Positions 16,016 to 24,301 of a stretch of DNA of 53,070 nt are shown here, piece after piece; position 1 is the first letter of the stretch, and each line of letters opens with the position of its first letter. The stretch lies in NCBI GenBank assembly GCA_019912965.1, contig JAIOHM010000095.1, positions 1-53,070 of the forward strand, in the 5' to 3' direction. The notes below the pieces were generated by a model. That model did not search any database. It worked only from the letters and a program-made list of their open reading frames with translations, and was not told the origin of the DNA. Made by a program: the position numbers and the translations under genes. This stretch comes from Anaerolineae bacterium. Its GTDB lineage: Bacteria > Chloroflexota > Anaerolineae > Aggregatilineales > Phototrophicaceae.

Positions 16016-16776
16016 TGTCTACCCTGTTTCTCAGCCTTGTGTTGGGTTTCGGCATCGGCGGTTCGCTCGGATTGCTGGGCGGAGGCGGTTCAATCCTGAC
16101 CGTCCCGGCACTGGTATATCTCGTCGGACTCAGCCCGCAAGCTGCCGTAACCACTTCACTGGCGATTGTCGGTGCGAACAGCGCATTGGGCGCATTTTTC
16201 CACCGTTCGCAGGGAACCCTGAATTGGCGGGTCGCGCTGATCTTTGGTGGAACCGGGATGGTGACTTCCTACCTTGCGGCTGGTTTTTCTAAACAATTTT
16301 CGCCCAACTTCTTGATGGTGGCGTTTGCGCTGCTCATGTTCATAGTCGGCGTTGTGCTGGTCAGACAAAAGCCAGCCCAGCAACACTTCCAACGGATGGA
16401 TGATCTGAAACTGTGGAAAGTGTTTGTTGGCGGAGCAGTCATCGGTTTGCTCACGGGCATTCTCGGCGTGGGCGGCGGATTTTTGATCGTCCCGGCGCTG
16501 GTGATGCTGGTGGGAATGCCGATGCATCACGCCGTTGGCACATCGTTGGTGGTCATCGCCATGAACAGCCTCGCCGGATTTCTCGGCCATCTGCACGGGA
16601 TAACGCTTGATGTATCGCTCATCGTCGTATTTATCGCGGCAGGGGTGCTGGGTACATTTGCCGGGGCACGGTTGAGCAAGCGGCTGGATGCGGGGCTGCT
16701 TCGCAAAGTCTTCGCACTGTTCGTCATTGGGTTAGCCCTGTTTTTACTCTACGACAATCTACCGAAAATCCTGTAA
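16015..16776 (+). CDS. TauE/SafE family sulfite or sulfur-anion exporter
   Basis: Integral membrane protein of the TauE/SafE (DUF81) family, 253 aa, with about eight helices in two similar halves. Each half carries a Gly-rich family signature: GGSLGLLGGGGSILTVPAL near residue 19 and GVGGGFLIVPALVMLVG near 151. Family members export sulfite, sulfoacetate or other organosulfonates, or import them. In this operon, next to a persulfide dioxygenase-like protein that would make sulfite, sulfite export is the most economical reading. It overlaps the rhodanese gene by one base and is 16 bases from the next gene. Confidence 0.87.
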   Translation: MSTLFLSLVLGFGIGGSLGLLGGGGSILTVPALVYLVGLSPQAAVTTSLAIVGANSALGAFFHRSQGTLNWRVALIFGGTGMVTSYLAAGFSKQFSPNFLMVAFALLMFIVGVVLVRQKPAQQHFQRMDDLKLWKVFVGGAVIGLLTGILGVGGGFLIVPALVMLVGMPMHHAVGTSLVVIAMNSLAGFLGHLHGITLDVSLIVVFIAAGVLGTFAGARLSKRLDAGLLRKVFALFVIGLALFLLYDNLPKIL

Positions 16777-16792
16777 TTCACAAGGGAATAGC

Positions 16793-18181
16793 ATGTATCT
16801 ACAACAGTTCTTTATCGACGGTTTAGGCTGCGCTTCATATTTGGTCGGCTGCGAAGGCGCTGGCATTGCAGCCGTCATTGATCCTGACCGGGATGTGCAA
16901 AAATATCTCGATGCGGCAGCCGAACGCGGCATGAAAATCACCCACATCATCGAGACTCATCTTCACGCCGATCATGTTTCTGGCAACACCGATCTGGCAG
17001 CGCAGACAGGCGCAGCGATTTATGTTCACGAAGCGGCAAATGCAGAATTCCTCCATCAAAAACTGACAGGTGGCGATTCGATTACGCTGGGCAATGTTGA
17101 ACTGCGGGTGCGGTTTACTCCCGGTCACACCCCGGAAAGCATTACGCTGTTGGTGGTGGATAAAACCCGCGCGGATGAGCCGTGGATGGCGCTCACAGGG
17201 GATACCCTGTTTGTTGGCGATGCCGGACGGCCTGATCTGGTGGGCATTGAAGCTGCTCGTGAACTAGCCGGACACATGCACGACACGCTTCACAACGAAT
17301 ATCTGACGCTTAATGACGGCGTGATGATCCTCCCCGGACATGGCGCAGGCTCGTTGTGTGGCAAGGCGATTGGCTCGGTGCTGAGTTCGACTCTTGGTTT
17401 TGAACGGCATCATAATGCGGCATTGCAAGTGCATGGGCGCGATGCGTATATCGACTTTGCGACTGCTGATCTGCCAGAGCAGCCGGGAAATCACAAACGT
17501 ATCAAACAAATCAACCGACAAGGGCCGCGCGCTTTGGGTGAGGTTTTGCCGAAGCCGCTGAGCGTACAGGACTCTGTGCCGCAGTTCCGGCGTGGAGCAG
17601 CACTGTTGGATACACGCTCGAAAGCGGATTATAAAGTCAAGCATATTCCCGGCGCGGTACATCTGGAAGCCAATGACCAATTGAGCAATCGGATTGGTTT
17701 TGTGCTGCCGCCGGACGCCCCGATCATCCTGATGCTGGCGGATGTCAACGATTACCGCCGCGTGGTTTACAGCCTCGCACGGGTAGGGTATGACAATGTG
17801 ATCGGTTATCTATCGGAAAGCCTCGAAACATGGGAGGCGCTTGGCCTGCCGACCACCAGCGGCGATGTCCGCGATATTGAGCCGCAGGAATTGAAGACGC
17901 TTTTGGAAAGCGATAACCGTCCTATGGTGATTGATGTCCGCGAAAGCTGGGAATATACACAGGGTCATGTCCCCGGCGCGCGGCTGATTTCGTTGGGCGA
18001 ATTTGCTCGCCACGTCAATGAATTCGATCCCCAGCAGCCGATTGCGGTCATCTGTGCAAGCGGCAGCCGCAGCCAATCCGCCGCAGCTCTGCTTGGACAG
18101 AAGGGGTTTGAAACCGTCTATAACGTGGTCGGCGGAACTTTTAACTGGATGCAGCATGGTCTGCCGATAGAACGGAATTAG
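16793..18181 (+). CDS. Persulfide-dioxygenase-like metallo-beta-lactamase protein with two rhodanese domains
   Basis: Fusion protein of 462 aa. Residues ~1-240 form a metallo-beta-lactamase fold with ETHLHADHVSG (HxHxDH) near residue 56, GHTPES near 113 and GDTLFVGDAGRPDL near 141. This is the pattern of ETHE1-like persulfide dioxygenases, which oxidise glutathione or other persulfides to sulfite. Two rhodanese domains follow. The first (about 255-350) has lost its catalytic Cys: its loop reads LMLADVNDYRR. The second (about 365-462) is intact (ICASGSRSQ). The operon with TauE/SafE and DUF302 suggests sulfide or persulfide detoxification with sulfite export. A hydrolase role for the metallo domain is the alternative. 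Confidence 0.88.
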   Translation: MYLQQFFIDGLGCASYLVGCEGAGIAAVIDPDRDVQKYLDAAAERGMKITHIIETHLHADHVSGNTDLAAQTGAAIYVHEAANAEFLHQKLTGGDSITLGNVELRVRFTPGHTPESITLLVVDKTRADEPWMALTGDTLFVGDAGRPDLVGIEAARELAGHMHDTLHNEYLTLNDGVMILPGHGAGSLCGKAIGSVLSSTLGFERHHNAALQVHGRDAYIDFATADLPEQPGNHKRIKQINRQGPRALGEVLPKPLSVQDSVPQFRRGAALLDTRSKADYKVKHIPGAVHLEANDQLSNRIGFVLPPDAPIILMLADVNDYRRVVYSLARVGYDNVIGYLSESLETWEALGLPTTSGDVRDIEPQELKTLLESDNRPMVIDVRESWEYTQGHVPGARLISLGEFARHVNEFDPQQPIAVICASGSRSQSAAALLGQKGFETVYNVVGGTFNWMQHGLPIERN

Positions 18182-18191
18182 GAGTAACCAC

Positions 18192-18596
18192 ATGGAAGCA
18201 CAACAAATGATTGGATTGACGACTTATCTTCATACGGATTATGAGACTGCCCTCAAACGAGTCACAGAAGCTTTGAAGGCGGAAGGCTTCGGCGTGCTGA
18301 CCGAGATTGATGTGAAGGACACGCTCAAGAAAAAGCTGGATGTGGACTTTCGCCCCTACAAAATCCTGGGGGCGTGTAACCCGCCGCTGGCACACCGCGC
18401 CTTGACGGCTGCGCCGGAAGTGGGACTGCTGCTGCCCTGCAATGTGACGGTTGCCCAGATGGAGGATGGCCGCATACAGGTTGCGATTGTCGATCCCCTC
18501 GCCATGATGAGCGTTGTTCCCAACCCCACTTTGCAGCCGATTGCCCAAGAAGCAGGCGAACGTCTAAACCGGGTTATCGCCGCATTGGAGGCATAA
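18192..18596 (+). CDS. DUF302 family protein (copy in the sulfur operon)
   Basis: DUF302 protein of 134 aa, soluble and cytoplasmic by appearance. Family features are an alternating strand/helix pattern, the segment FRPYKILGACNPPLAHRAL (about 55-73) with one Cys, and LLLPCNVTV (about 83-91) with a second Cys. The function of the family is not established; it often sits beside rhodaneses and persulfide-handling genes. AGGAG nine bases before the ATG supports the start. A paralogue with the same two Cys positions lies in the hydrogenase operon at 29980-30390. Three bases separate it from the FmdB-like gene. Confidence 0.87.
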   Translation: MEAQQMIGLTTYLHTDYETALKRVTEALKAEGFGVLTEIDVKDTLKKKLDVDFRPYKILGACNPPLAHRALTAAPEVGLLLPCNVTVAQMEDGRIQVAIVDPLAMMSVVPNPTLQPIAQEAGERLNRVIAALEA

Positions 18597-18598
18597 CC

Positions 18599-18790
18599 AT
18601 GCCGATGTATGAGTACGACTGCCCCGGTTGCGGACGGCCCTTTGAAAAGCGCGTGCCGATGGTAGAGGCCGATCAAGCACTGTGTCCGCATTGTGGCAAC
18701 AAACATCCCAAACGGCGATTATCCCGTATCAATATAAAAGGGCAGTCGCAGACGGGCGGAATCAGCTTGCCAGCACCGGGAGGTTCCTGA
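18599..18790 (+). CDS. FmdB-like small zinc-ribbon protein
   Basis: Very short protein of 63 aa. The first 40 residues are an FmdB-type regulatory zinc ribbon: MPMYEYDCPGCG and LCPHCG give a four-Cys zinc site. The rest is Gly/Ser/Pro-rich and probably unstructured. Such proteins are thought to be regulatory or chaperone-like, and their partners are unknown. It is the last gene of the rhodanese operon, two bases after DUF302. Confidence 0.85.
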   Translation: MPMYEYDCPGCGRPFEKRVPMVEADQALCPHCGNKHPKRRLSRINIKGQSQTGGISLPAPGGS

Positions 18791-18874
18791 GGTGCTGGAC
18801 GTAAATGCTGACCGTGTGTTGGCTCAAGAAAAGGTATACTGGTGAGCATAATCCTTAATTGATTGGATGGCTCG

Positions 18875-19549
18875 ATGATTAGCGAAGATCAATTTGCCGG
18901 AATTGTTCAAACACTGCCCATTTTACGGCGGGCGAGTCCGGCGTTGATCGCTGATTTCAAACGCGCCGCATACTACGCCCGGATTCCGGCTGGCAAAGAT
19001 GTATTTGTCGAAGGGGATGATGTCAATGCTATAGCGCTGCTGGTATCCGGTGTGGTTCGTGTCTATAAGGTTGGGGAGACAGGCCGCGAAATCACTTTGT
19101 ACCGCTTCAGTTTAGGTGAATCCTGTATTTTGACCGCTAACGCTATTCTGTCGCGGCAGTCGTTTTCAGCGATTGCTACTGTCGAACGGGATGCGGAAGC
19201 GGTCATGATTCCGGCAGCTATTTTCCGCGAGTGGGTACAGCGACATGACCTCTGGCGCGACTTTGTTTTCGCCCTCCTTTCGCAGCGTTTATCCAATCTT
19301 ATGGAAATTGTGGATGAAGTAACCTTTCGCCGGATGGATATTCGGGTCGCTACATTACTTATGGAACGCAGTCAATTGAACAACCCAATTACGATTACAC
19401 ATCAGGAAATCGCGGCTGAATTAGGGAGTTCGCGGGAAGTCATCAGCCGCATTTTGGAGAATTTGGCCGAGCAGGGAAGCATCCATATCCTGCGCGGTTC
19501 GGTTGAAATTGTAGATTTTGATTTGCTGAAAAGCCAGATTACTCGGTGA
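18875..19549 (+). CDS. Crp/Fnr-family transcriptional regulator
   Basis: Regulator of 224 aa with an N-terminal cyclic-nucleotide-binding-like beta-roll (about 15-130), a long dimer helix and a C-terminal helix-turn-helix containing THQEIAAELGSSREVISRIL (about 172-191). Only one Cys (in GESCILT) is present, so an Fnr-type iron-sulfur cluster is not possible. A cyclic nucleotide or another small effector may bind. ATG 18875 is preferred; a TTG at 18863 is in frame but has no ribosome-binding site. The gene follows the rhodanese operon by 84 bases, and its upstream DNA shares the word TATACTGG with the DUF2892 gene behind it. Confidence 0.86.
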   Translation: MISEDQFAGIVQTLPILRRASPALIADFKRAAYYARIPAGKDVFVEGDDVNAIALLVSGVVRVYKVGETGREITLYRFSLGESCILTANAILSRQSFSAIATVERDAEAVMIPAAIFREWVQRHDLWRDFVFALLSQRLSNLMEIVDEVTFRRMDIRVATLLMERSQLNNPITITHQEIAAELGSSREVISRILENLAEQGSIHILRGSVEIVDFDLLKSQITR

Positions 19550-19580
19550 CTTTGTTACAGACAGGGGCATTCGTTCTCCC

Positions 19581-19595
19581 TATACTGGCAGTATA
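19581..19595. promoter_or_regulatory. Perfect palindrome upstream of the DUF2892 gene
   Basis: TATACTGGCAGTATA is a perfect 15-base palindrome about a central G, 26 bases before the ATG at 19621. The same word TATACTGG occurs upstream of the Crp/Fnr gene at about 18835. It is a candidate target of that regulator, or a -10-like element. Binding is inferred. Confidence 0.45.
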
Positions 19596-19620
19596 AATCA
19601 CTACCAGAGGAGATGTTAAA

Positions 19621-19848
19621 ATGAATGCTTTCGTCAATTTTATGGCTTCTTCGACCGGACGCGCCGTTCGGATTGTAGCAGGTATCGCCTTGATCGTGTT
19701 GGGGCTTTTTGCCATAACCGGAACGACCGGAATTATCGTTGCGGTGGTCGGCGCTGTGCCGCTCCTTGCGGGTCTGTTTGACTTCTGCGTTTTCGCGCCT
19801 CTGTTTGGTCGTCCTCTCAGCGGCCCGAAAATTCGCGCTGGTCAATAA
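19621..19848 (+). CDS. DUF2892 family small membrane protein
   Basis: Small protein of 75 aa with two hydrophobic helices (about 18-32 and 35-52) of the DUF2892 type, the same domain that forms the membrane part of YgaP-like rhodaneses. The typical N-terminal Arg-rich turn (TGRAVRIVAGIALI) and the C-terminal CVFAPLFGR segment are present. In this window it is a free-standing gene near several rhodaneses and may anchor or assist one. GAGGAGATGTTAAA gives a good ribosome-binding site. It is preceded by a palindromic element and followed by a hairpin. Confidence 0.85.
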   Translation: MNAFVNFMASSTGRAVRIVAGIALIVLGLFAITGTTGIIVAVVGAVPLLAGLFDFCVFAPLFGRPLSGPKIRAGQ

Positions 19849-19870
19849 CCAACCCATCTTTCGCAAAAAA

Positions 19871-19898
19871 GACACCAGGAATGCAAATTCCCAGTGTC
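19871..19898. terminator. Imperfect hairpin after the DUF2892 gene
   Basis: GACAC (19871-19875) pairs with GTGTC (19894-19898) and GGAAT with ATTCC inside, with a 2x2 internal mismatch. A run of six A precedes it, so on the minus strand it would be followed by T6. On the plus strand the tail is only weakly T-rich. It probably attenuates transcription between the two small genes. Confidence 0.4.
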
Positions 19899-19911
19899 TT
19901 GTGATCTCTTA

Positions 19912-20169
19912 ATGTATATGGCACATAAAATAATCTACTACAAATCCGCCCTTTGCCCCCGCTGCCGATTCACAGATCGACTATTGTCTAAACTGCAAAC
20001 TACCCATCCAGAGATTGAGATCGAGATAATTGAAATCCTGACCAATCCGGCACGTGCGATGCAAGATGGCATTTGGATGATTCCTGCTGTCATCATCGGA
20101 AATCTTCGCTGGTATCATGCACCTCCGCTTTTGGAACTGGAAGCTGCCTTAAACGAAGAGCAGGTTTAA
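19912..20169 (+). CDS. Glutaredoxin/thioredoxin-like small protein
   Basis: Protein of 85 aa with a thioredoxin-like fold. A first strand (HKIIYYKS) leads to the redox motif CPRC at residues 15-18, followed by a helix. A Pro preceded by Ile (WMIPAVIIG) matches the cis-Pro loop of the fold. It resembles glutaredoxin-like proteins that reduce disulfides or carry persulfide. No clear ribosome-binding site is seen; the ATGs at 19912 and 19918 are both possible starts. A reductant role for the neighbouring rhodaneses is plausible but inferred. Confidence 0.68.
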   Translation: MYMAHKIIYYKSALCPRCRFTDRLLSKLQTTHPEIEIEIIEILTNPARAMQDGIWMIPAVIIGNLRWYHAPPLLELEAALNEEQV

Positions 20170-20238
20170 TCTTCCCTAAACTCGCTTTTTTAGGGCATTG
20201 TTGCCAGTGAGGTAGAACATTGAGATTTATCATGTCAA

Positions 20239-20490
20239 GCTGGAACAGACCATGTAAGTAAGTGGTTCGGGAATGTTGTGGCAGTCAATGATCTGACACT
20301 CGAAGGATCAGACAAGGAGTTTTTGGTTGTGGTTGGGCCATCCGGTTCGGGCAAATCAGTATCGTTGCGGGCGCTGGCCTGACTGAAAGAAATCAGTGAA
20401 GGCGAAATCCGCATTGGTGGTTGAGTGGTAAACAACGCTGCACCCAAAGACCAAAATGTGGCGATGGTGTTCCAAAGCTACGCCCTTTAC
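20239..20490 (+). pseudogene. Decayed UgpC/MalK-type sugar ABC transporter ATPase (N-terminal fragment)
   Basis: Reading one plus-strand frame gives a recognisable ATPase of the carbohydrate-import type. It begins near HVSKWFGNVVAVNDL, continues through an intact Walker A (GPSGSGKS) and reaches the Q-loop region VAMVFQSYALY. Two in-frame stops (TGA at 20380-20382 and 20422-20424) break it, and similarity ends after 20490, before the signature motif and Walker B. No start or ribosome-binding site is convincing. It is a relic with no nearby permease genes. The frame shows relatively few other lesions, so decay may be recent or partly constrained. Confidence 0.75.
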
Positions 20491-20649
20491 ATTCCTCGAT
20501 TGTCTTGGTTGTGCTGACAATGCCAATGGACTTTTCCCTGTAATACAGGCGATAAATATGCATGTCTGGCACTCTGAAAATGGGTTAAGTTTGCCGATTT
20601 GAGCATTTGGATTTCCATCGAACTTAAGCAAAAATCGCAACACTATAGA

Positions 20650-20679
20650 AAGGGGGGCGAATGGTATCCCGCCCCCCTT
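20650..20679. terminator. Strong G/C hairpin, probable ppsA terminator
   Basis: AAGGGGGGCG (20650-20659) pairs perfectly with CGCCCCCCTT (20670-20679), loop of ten bases. It lies 43 bases beyond the ppsA stop on the minus strand. Only three T residues follow in either direction. Confidence 0.6.
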
Positions 20680-20695
20680 TGATCGCCGAAGGGAT

Positions 20696-20722
20696 AAGGC
20701 TTTTTCATTGTAAAGCCTTTTT
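20696..20722 (+). terminator. Hairpin with T-run at the ppsA 3' end
   Basis: AAGGCTTT (20696-20703) pairs with AAAGCCTT (20712-20719) and runs on into TTT on the plus strand, touching the ppsA stop. By orientation it would stop plus-strand transcripts, perhaps those of the former ABC gene, from running antisense into ppsA. Confidence 0.5.
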
Positions 20723-23148
20723 CACTTGATTTTATCTCCCTCTATCTCAAATCCGCGCCATTGCGATTCCTCTTGACCAATGCGGCGAATGACTTTGATA
20801 ACACTATCCGGATTCAGGGATATTGAGTCGATATGATGATCGACTAGAAACGCCGCAAAATCAGGATAGTCGCTTGGTGCTTGCCCGCATATACCAACCT
20901 TGCTGCCTGCTTCATGAGCATCACGGAGCAGATTGCGGATCATGATCTTGACCGCTTCATTACGCTCATTGAACAACGATGCAAGCAGTGAAGAGTCCCG
21001 GTCTACACCCAGCACAAGCTGCGTCAGGTCGTTGCTGCCGATTGAAAAGCCGTCAAACCGTTCTGCGAATTCATGTGCTAGCAGGATATTGGATGGAATT
21101 TCAGCCATGACGTAGATTTGGAGGCCTTTTTCACCCCGTTTAAGTCCGTGTTCAGCCAGTACTGCCAGCACTTGATCGGCTTCTTCGAGCGTGCGGCAGA
21201 ACGGAATCATGATGATGACATTGGTCATACCAATCTCATCGCGCACCCGACGAATAGCCTGACATTCGAGGGTAAATCCGTCACGATATAATTCATGCGC
21301 GTAACGCGATGCGCCCCGGAAACCAAGCATTGGGTTCGATTCTTCTGGCTCAAATTCCTTACCGCCGATCAAATTGGCATATTCGTTGGTTTTGAAGTCA
21401 CTCATCCGCACAATCACTGGATGCGGATATTGGGAGGCCGCAATCTTGGCAATGCCACGAGCCAGATGATCGACGAAATATTCCGTCTTCTCAATGTAGC
21501 CTCGGGTGAGTTTTTCAATCAGGAGACGCACACTTTTATCTTTCAACTGATCGAAGTGTATCAGTGCCATTGGGTGAATCTTGATGATGTTGCTGATGAT
21601 GAACTCCATGCGTGCCAGTCCAATACCCTGACACGGCAAACGCCACCAGCGCAGTGCCGCAGCCGGATCACCAATATTCATCATGATTTGAGTCTTGGTC
21701 TGGGGGAGGTTTTCCAGACTGATCTCGTTCTCTTCAAACTCCAGAATGCCATCATAAACATGACCGTGTTCGCCTTCCGCGCAGGACAGAGTCACATTCT
21801 GTTTATCTTTGAGGACATGGGTGGCTTCGCCTGTTCCAACAATGGCTGGAACCCCTAGTTCACGGCTCACAATCGCAGCATGACAGGTTCGTCCACCGTA
21901 GTCGGTGATAATGCCAGCCGCACGCTGCATGATTGGCACCCAATCGGGGTCAGTCATGCCAGTGACCAGAATTGCGCCGTCTTCAAACTGGTCGATTTCA
22001 GAGACACTTTTAATCAGGCAGACTTTGCCAGCAGCGATAGCCTCGCCAATGCTCAAGCCCGTCAGCAAAGGTTTACCCGATTCCTTTAGGACATACGATT
22101 TGAGCGAAGATGCTACCCGCTGTGATTGTACGGTTTCTGGCCGCGCTTGCACGATAAACAATTGCCCGTTGTCACCATCCTTCGCCCATTCTATATCCAT
22201 TGGACGTTTGTAGTGGTTTTCAATGGTTACCGCCCATCGAGCCAATTGGAGGATTTCGGGGTCTTTGAGAACAAAAGAACGCCGTTCATCAACTGTAGTT
22301 TCCACGTTCTTAGTGGTTGCACTGCCGCCAACGGCATAGATCATCTTCTTTTCTTTTGTTCCGAGGGTTTTGTCGACGATGGGGTGTAGGGCTAGATCAT
22401 TCAATAATGGCTTGAATACCATGTATTCATCCGGTGTTACTGCGCCTTGTACAACATTTTCGCCAAGTCCCCAAGCTGCATTGATGACAACAACATTCGG
22501 GAAACCGGTCTCGGTATCGATGGTGAACATGACGCCCGAACCTGCTTTATCGGAGCGAACCATCTTCTGGACACCGATAGACAGACCAACCTGTATGTGA
22601 TCGAATCCGCGCAGATGCCGATAGACAATAGCACGGTCTGTGAACAAAGATGCATAACATTTGCGGCAGGCATCCAGTAGTTCTGCATCCCCACGAATGT
22701 TTAAGAAAGTCTCTTGCTGTCCAGCAAAGCTGGCTTGTGGCAAATCTTCCGCAGTGGCGCTGCTGCGAACGGCCACATCCACGTGTTCGGTGTGGTATCG
22801 CTCACAAAGGTTGTGATAGGCTGCTCGAATGGCTTCTGCAAGTTCATCGGGGAATTGTGCGTGGAGCAGGTGGCGTCGAATGGCTGTACCGGTCGTTTCC
22901 AGGGATTTTTTCTCATTCTGCCAATCTGTGAGATGCTTCTGAATCACTTGTGGTAACTCATTGGCTTCCAAGAAATACCAATAGGCTTGTGCGGTGGTTG
23001 CGAACCCATCCGGCACTTGTATGCCTTCGCCCTTTAATGTGCGAAACATTTCACCCAATGAGGCATTCTTGCCGCCGACGATAGGGACATCTTGCACACC
23101 GAGGGTATCGAACCAACGAATGTATTTGTCACGGCTGATGTGTGCCAT
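20722..23148 (-). CDS. ppsA: Phosphoenolpyruvate synthase
   Basis: Makes phosphoenolpyruvate from pyruvate with ATP, releasing AMP and phosphate; a gluconeogenic cytoplasmic enzyme. The 808-aa length fits the family. The N-terminal ATP-grasp part contains VGGKNASLGEM and the segment RSSATAEDLPQASFAGQQET. The central phosphohistidine domain has GGRTCHAAIVSRELGVPA, His being the phosphorylated residue. The C-terminal TIM-barrel holds SIGSNDLTQLVLGVDRD and the catalytic Cys in VGICGQAPSDYP. A GGAGGA site is a few bases before the ATG. It is divergent from the gene for its probable regulatory protein at 23458. Confidence 0.95.
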   Translation of the reverse strand: MAHISRDKYIRWFDTLGVQDVPIVGGKNASLGEMFRTLKGEGIQVPDGFATTAQAYWYFLEANELPQVIQKHLTDWQNEKKSLETTGTAIRRHLLHAQFPDELAEAIRAAYHNLCERYHTEHVDVAVRSSATAEDLPQASFAGQQETFLNIRGDAELLDACRKCYASLFTDRAIVYRHLRGFDHIQVGLSIGVQKMVRSDKAGSGVMFTIDTETGFPNVVVINAAWGLGENVVQGAVTPDEYMVFKPLLNDLALHPIVDKTLGTKEKKMIYAVGGSATTKNVETTVDERRSFVLKDPEILQLARWAVTIENHYKRPMDIEWAKDGDNGQLFIVQARPETVQSQRVASSLKSYVLKESGKPLLTGLSIGEAIAAGKVCLIKSVSEIDQFEDGAILVTGMTDPDWVPIMQRAAGIITDYGGRTCHAAIVSRELGVPAIVGTGEATHVLKDKQNVTLSCAEGEHGHVYDGILEFEENEISLENLPQTKTQIMMNIGDPAAALRWWRLPCQGIGLARMEFIISNIIKIHPMALIHFDQLKDKSVRLLIEKLTRGYIEKTEYFVDHLARGIAKIAASQYPHPVIVRMSDFKTNEYANLIGGKEFEPEESNPMLGFRGASRYAHELYRDGFTLECQAIRRVRDEIGMTNVIIMIPFCRTLEEADQVLAVLAEHGLKRGEKGLQIYVMAEIPSNILLAHEFAERFDGFSIGSNDLTQLVLGVDRDSSLLASLFNERNEAVKIMIRNLLRDAHEAGSKVGICGQAPSDYPDFAAFLVDHHIDSISLNPDSVIKVIRRIGQEESQWRGFEIEGDKIK

Positions 23149-23457
23149 GATTTTTCCTCCTTACTTCGCTATGTTGACTCTGCCTCCTCGTAGAGGTATG
23201 TCACCTCCGAAATAAAATCACTCCTATCATGATCGTGTAACTGTCTTCATTCACTGCTAAGTGTTGAAAGTCATCAATTCGTCTGTCGTTTGGCATCCCG
23301 CTAAAAGACAAGATGATGAGGAAAGACGTTCAATGTGATGACATCCATACTTGTGTTCTGGCTTGTAATAAACATAGGCTAAGGCTAGGGCGAACCGTCA
23401 ATCAGCCTACATCAATCCCGGCAGTTCATTCAGATAGATTTCAAGCCAGGAAATATT
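23149..23457. promoter_or_regulatory. Divergent ppsA / regulatory-protein promoter region
   Basis: A 309-base gap with no coding signal. A short symmetric element GCCTCCTC/GAGG...CACCTCC lies at about 23181-23209 near the ppsA side. No convincing -35/-10 pair could be chosen by eye in either direction. Confidence 0.3.
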
Positions 23458-24279
23458 ATGAATAATCTAACGGTTTTTGTGGTCTCTGGAGGATTAGGAA
23501 CTAGCGGCGATCAGCTTGTCCGTACTGCCCTTGCACAGTTTGCCAACAATGGCACGAATGTTGCTGTTATTCCCCAAGTGCGCTCGATTGAACAAGTAGA
23601 GGAGGTTATTGCCCAAGTTTCGGCCACCAGTGGAATTATTGTTCATACGCTTGTTGATGAATTTCTCCGCCGAAAATTAGCTGATTTAGCGGTTGAACAT
23701 CGGATTGTAGAACTTGATTTGATAGGGCCGTTGTTGGGGCGATTATCTGTATGTCTGGGACAGGAGGCAGTGGGGAAACCGGGATTGTATCGAAAAATGC
23801 GCGAACAGGATTTGAAGCGCATTGAAGCCATCGAATTTGCTGTCAATCATGATGATGGCAAACGAGCTAACGAATTAGGGGAAGCTGAGATTGTTTTGAC
23901 AGGGGTTTCACGGGTCGGTAAAACACCTTTGAGTATGTATCTTTCCACAATGGGTTGGAAAACGGGTAATGTTCCTCTGGTCAAAGGCATACAGCCCCCA
24001 TCCACTTTGTTCGAAATCGACCACCGCCGTGTGATCGGTCTGATGATTGAACCCGGACAACTGGTTGCCTACCGAAAACGGCGAAGCCAACACATTGGGC
24101 TTCTGGCACAGTCGGCTTATACGATGCCGGAAGAACTGGTGGAGGAACTGGAATTCGCACAACAGATATTCCGCCGAGGGCGATTCGCAACCATTGATAT
24201 AACAGATAAGCCAATTGAGGAGAGCGCAGAAGAGATTGTTGCACGTGTTGAGCGAGAATTGAGCCGTTCAAGGGATTAA
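23458..24279 (+). CDS. Pyruvate,water dikinase regulatory protein (DUF299 kinase/phosphorylase)
   Basis: Bifunctional serine/threonine kinase and phosphorylase of the PSRP/DUF299 family, 273 aa. It switches PEP synthase off by ADP-dependent phosphorylation and on by phosphate-dependent dephosphorylation. The family P-loop GVSRVGKTPLSMYL is at about residue 150, followed by the segment GNVPLVKGIQPPSTLFEI. The N-terminal domain (FVVSGGLGTSGDQLVRTAL) and C-terminal RRGRFATIDITDKPIEE are also typical. Its placement opposite ppsA matches the known functional pairing. No other target kinase (PPDK) gene is in the window. Confidence 0.92.
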   Translation: MNNLTVFVVSGGLGTSGDQLVRTALAQFANNGTNVAVIPQVRSIEQVEEVIAQVSATSGIIVHTLVDEFLRRKLADLAVEHRIVELDLIGPLLGRLSVCLGQEAVGKPGLYRKMREQDLKRIEAIEFAVNHDDGKRANELGEAEIVLTGVSRVGKTPLSMYLSTMGWKTGNVPLVKGIQPPSTLFEIDHRRVIGLMIEPGQLVAYRKRRSQHIGLLAQSAYTMPEELVEELEFAQQIFRRGRFATIDITDKPIEESAEEIVARVERELSRSRD

Positions 24280-24301
24280 ATGTCTCGTTCTAATACTCCA
24301 C

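Noticed and set aside
20233..20643. Two minus-strand reading frames over the ABC relic
   Set aside because: The plus-strand frame holds a clear decayed ATPase with Walker A; the minus frames have no recognisable motif, start signal or conserved pattern.
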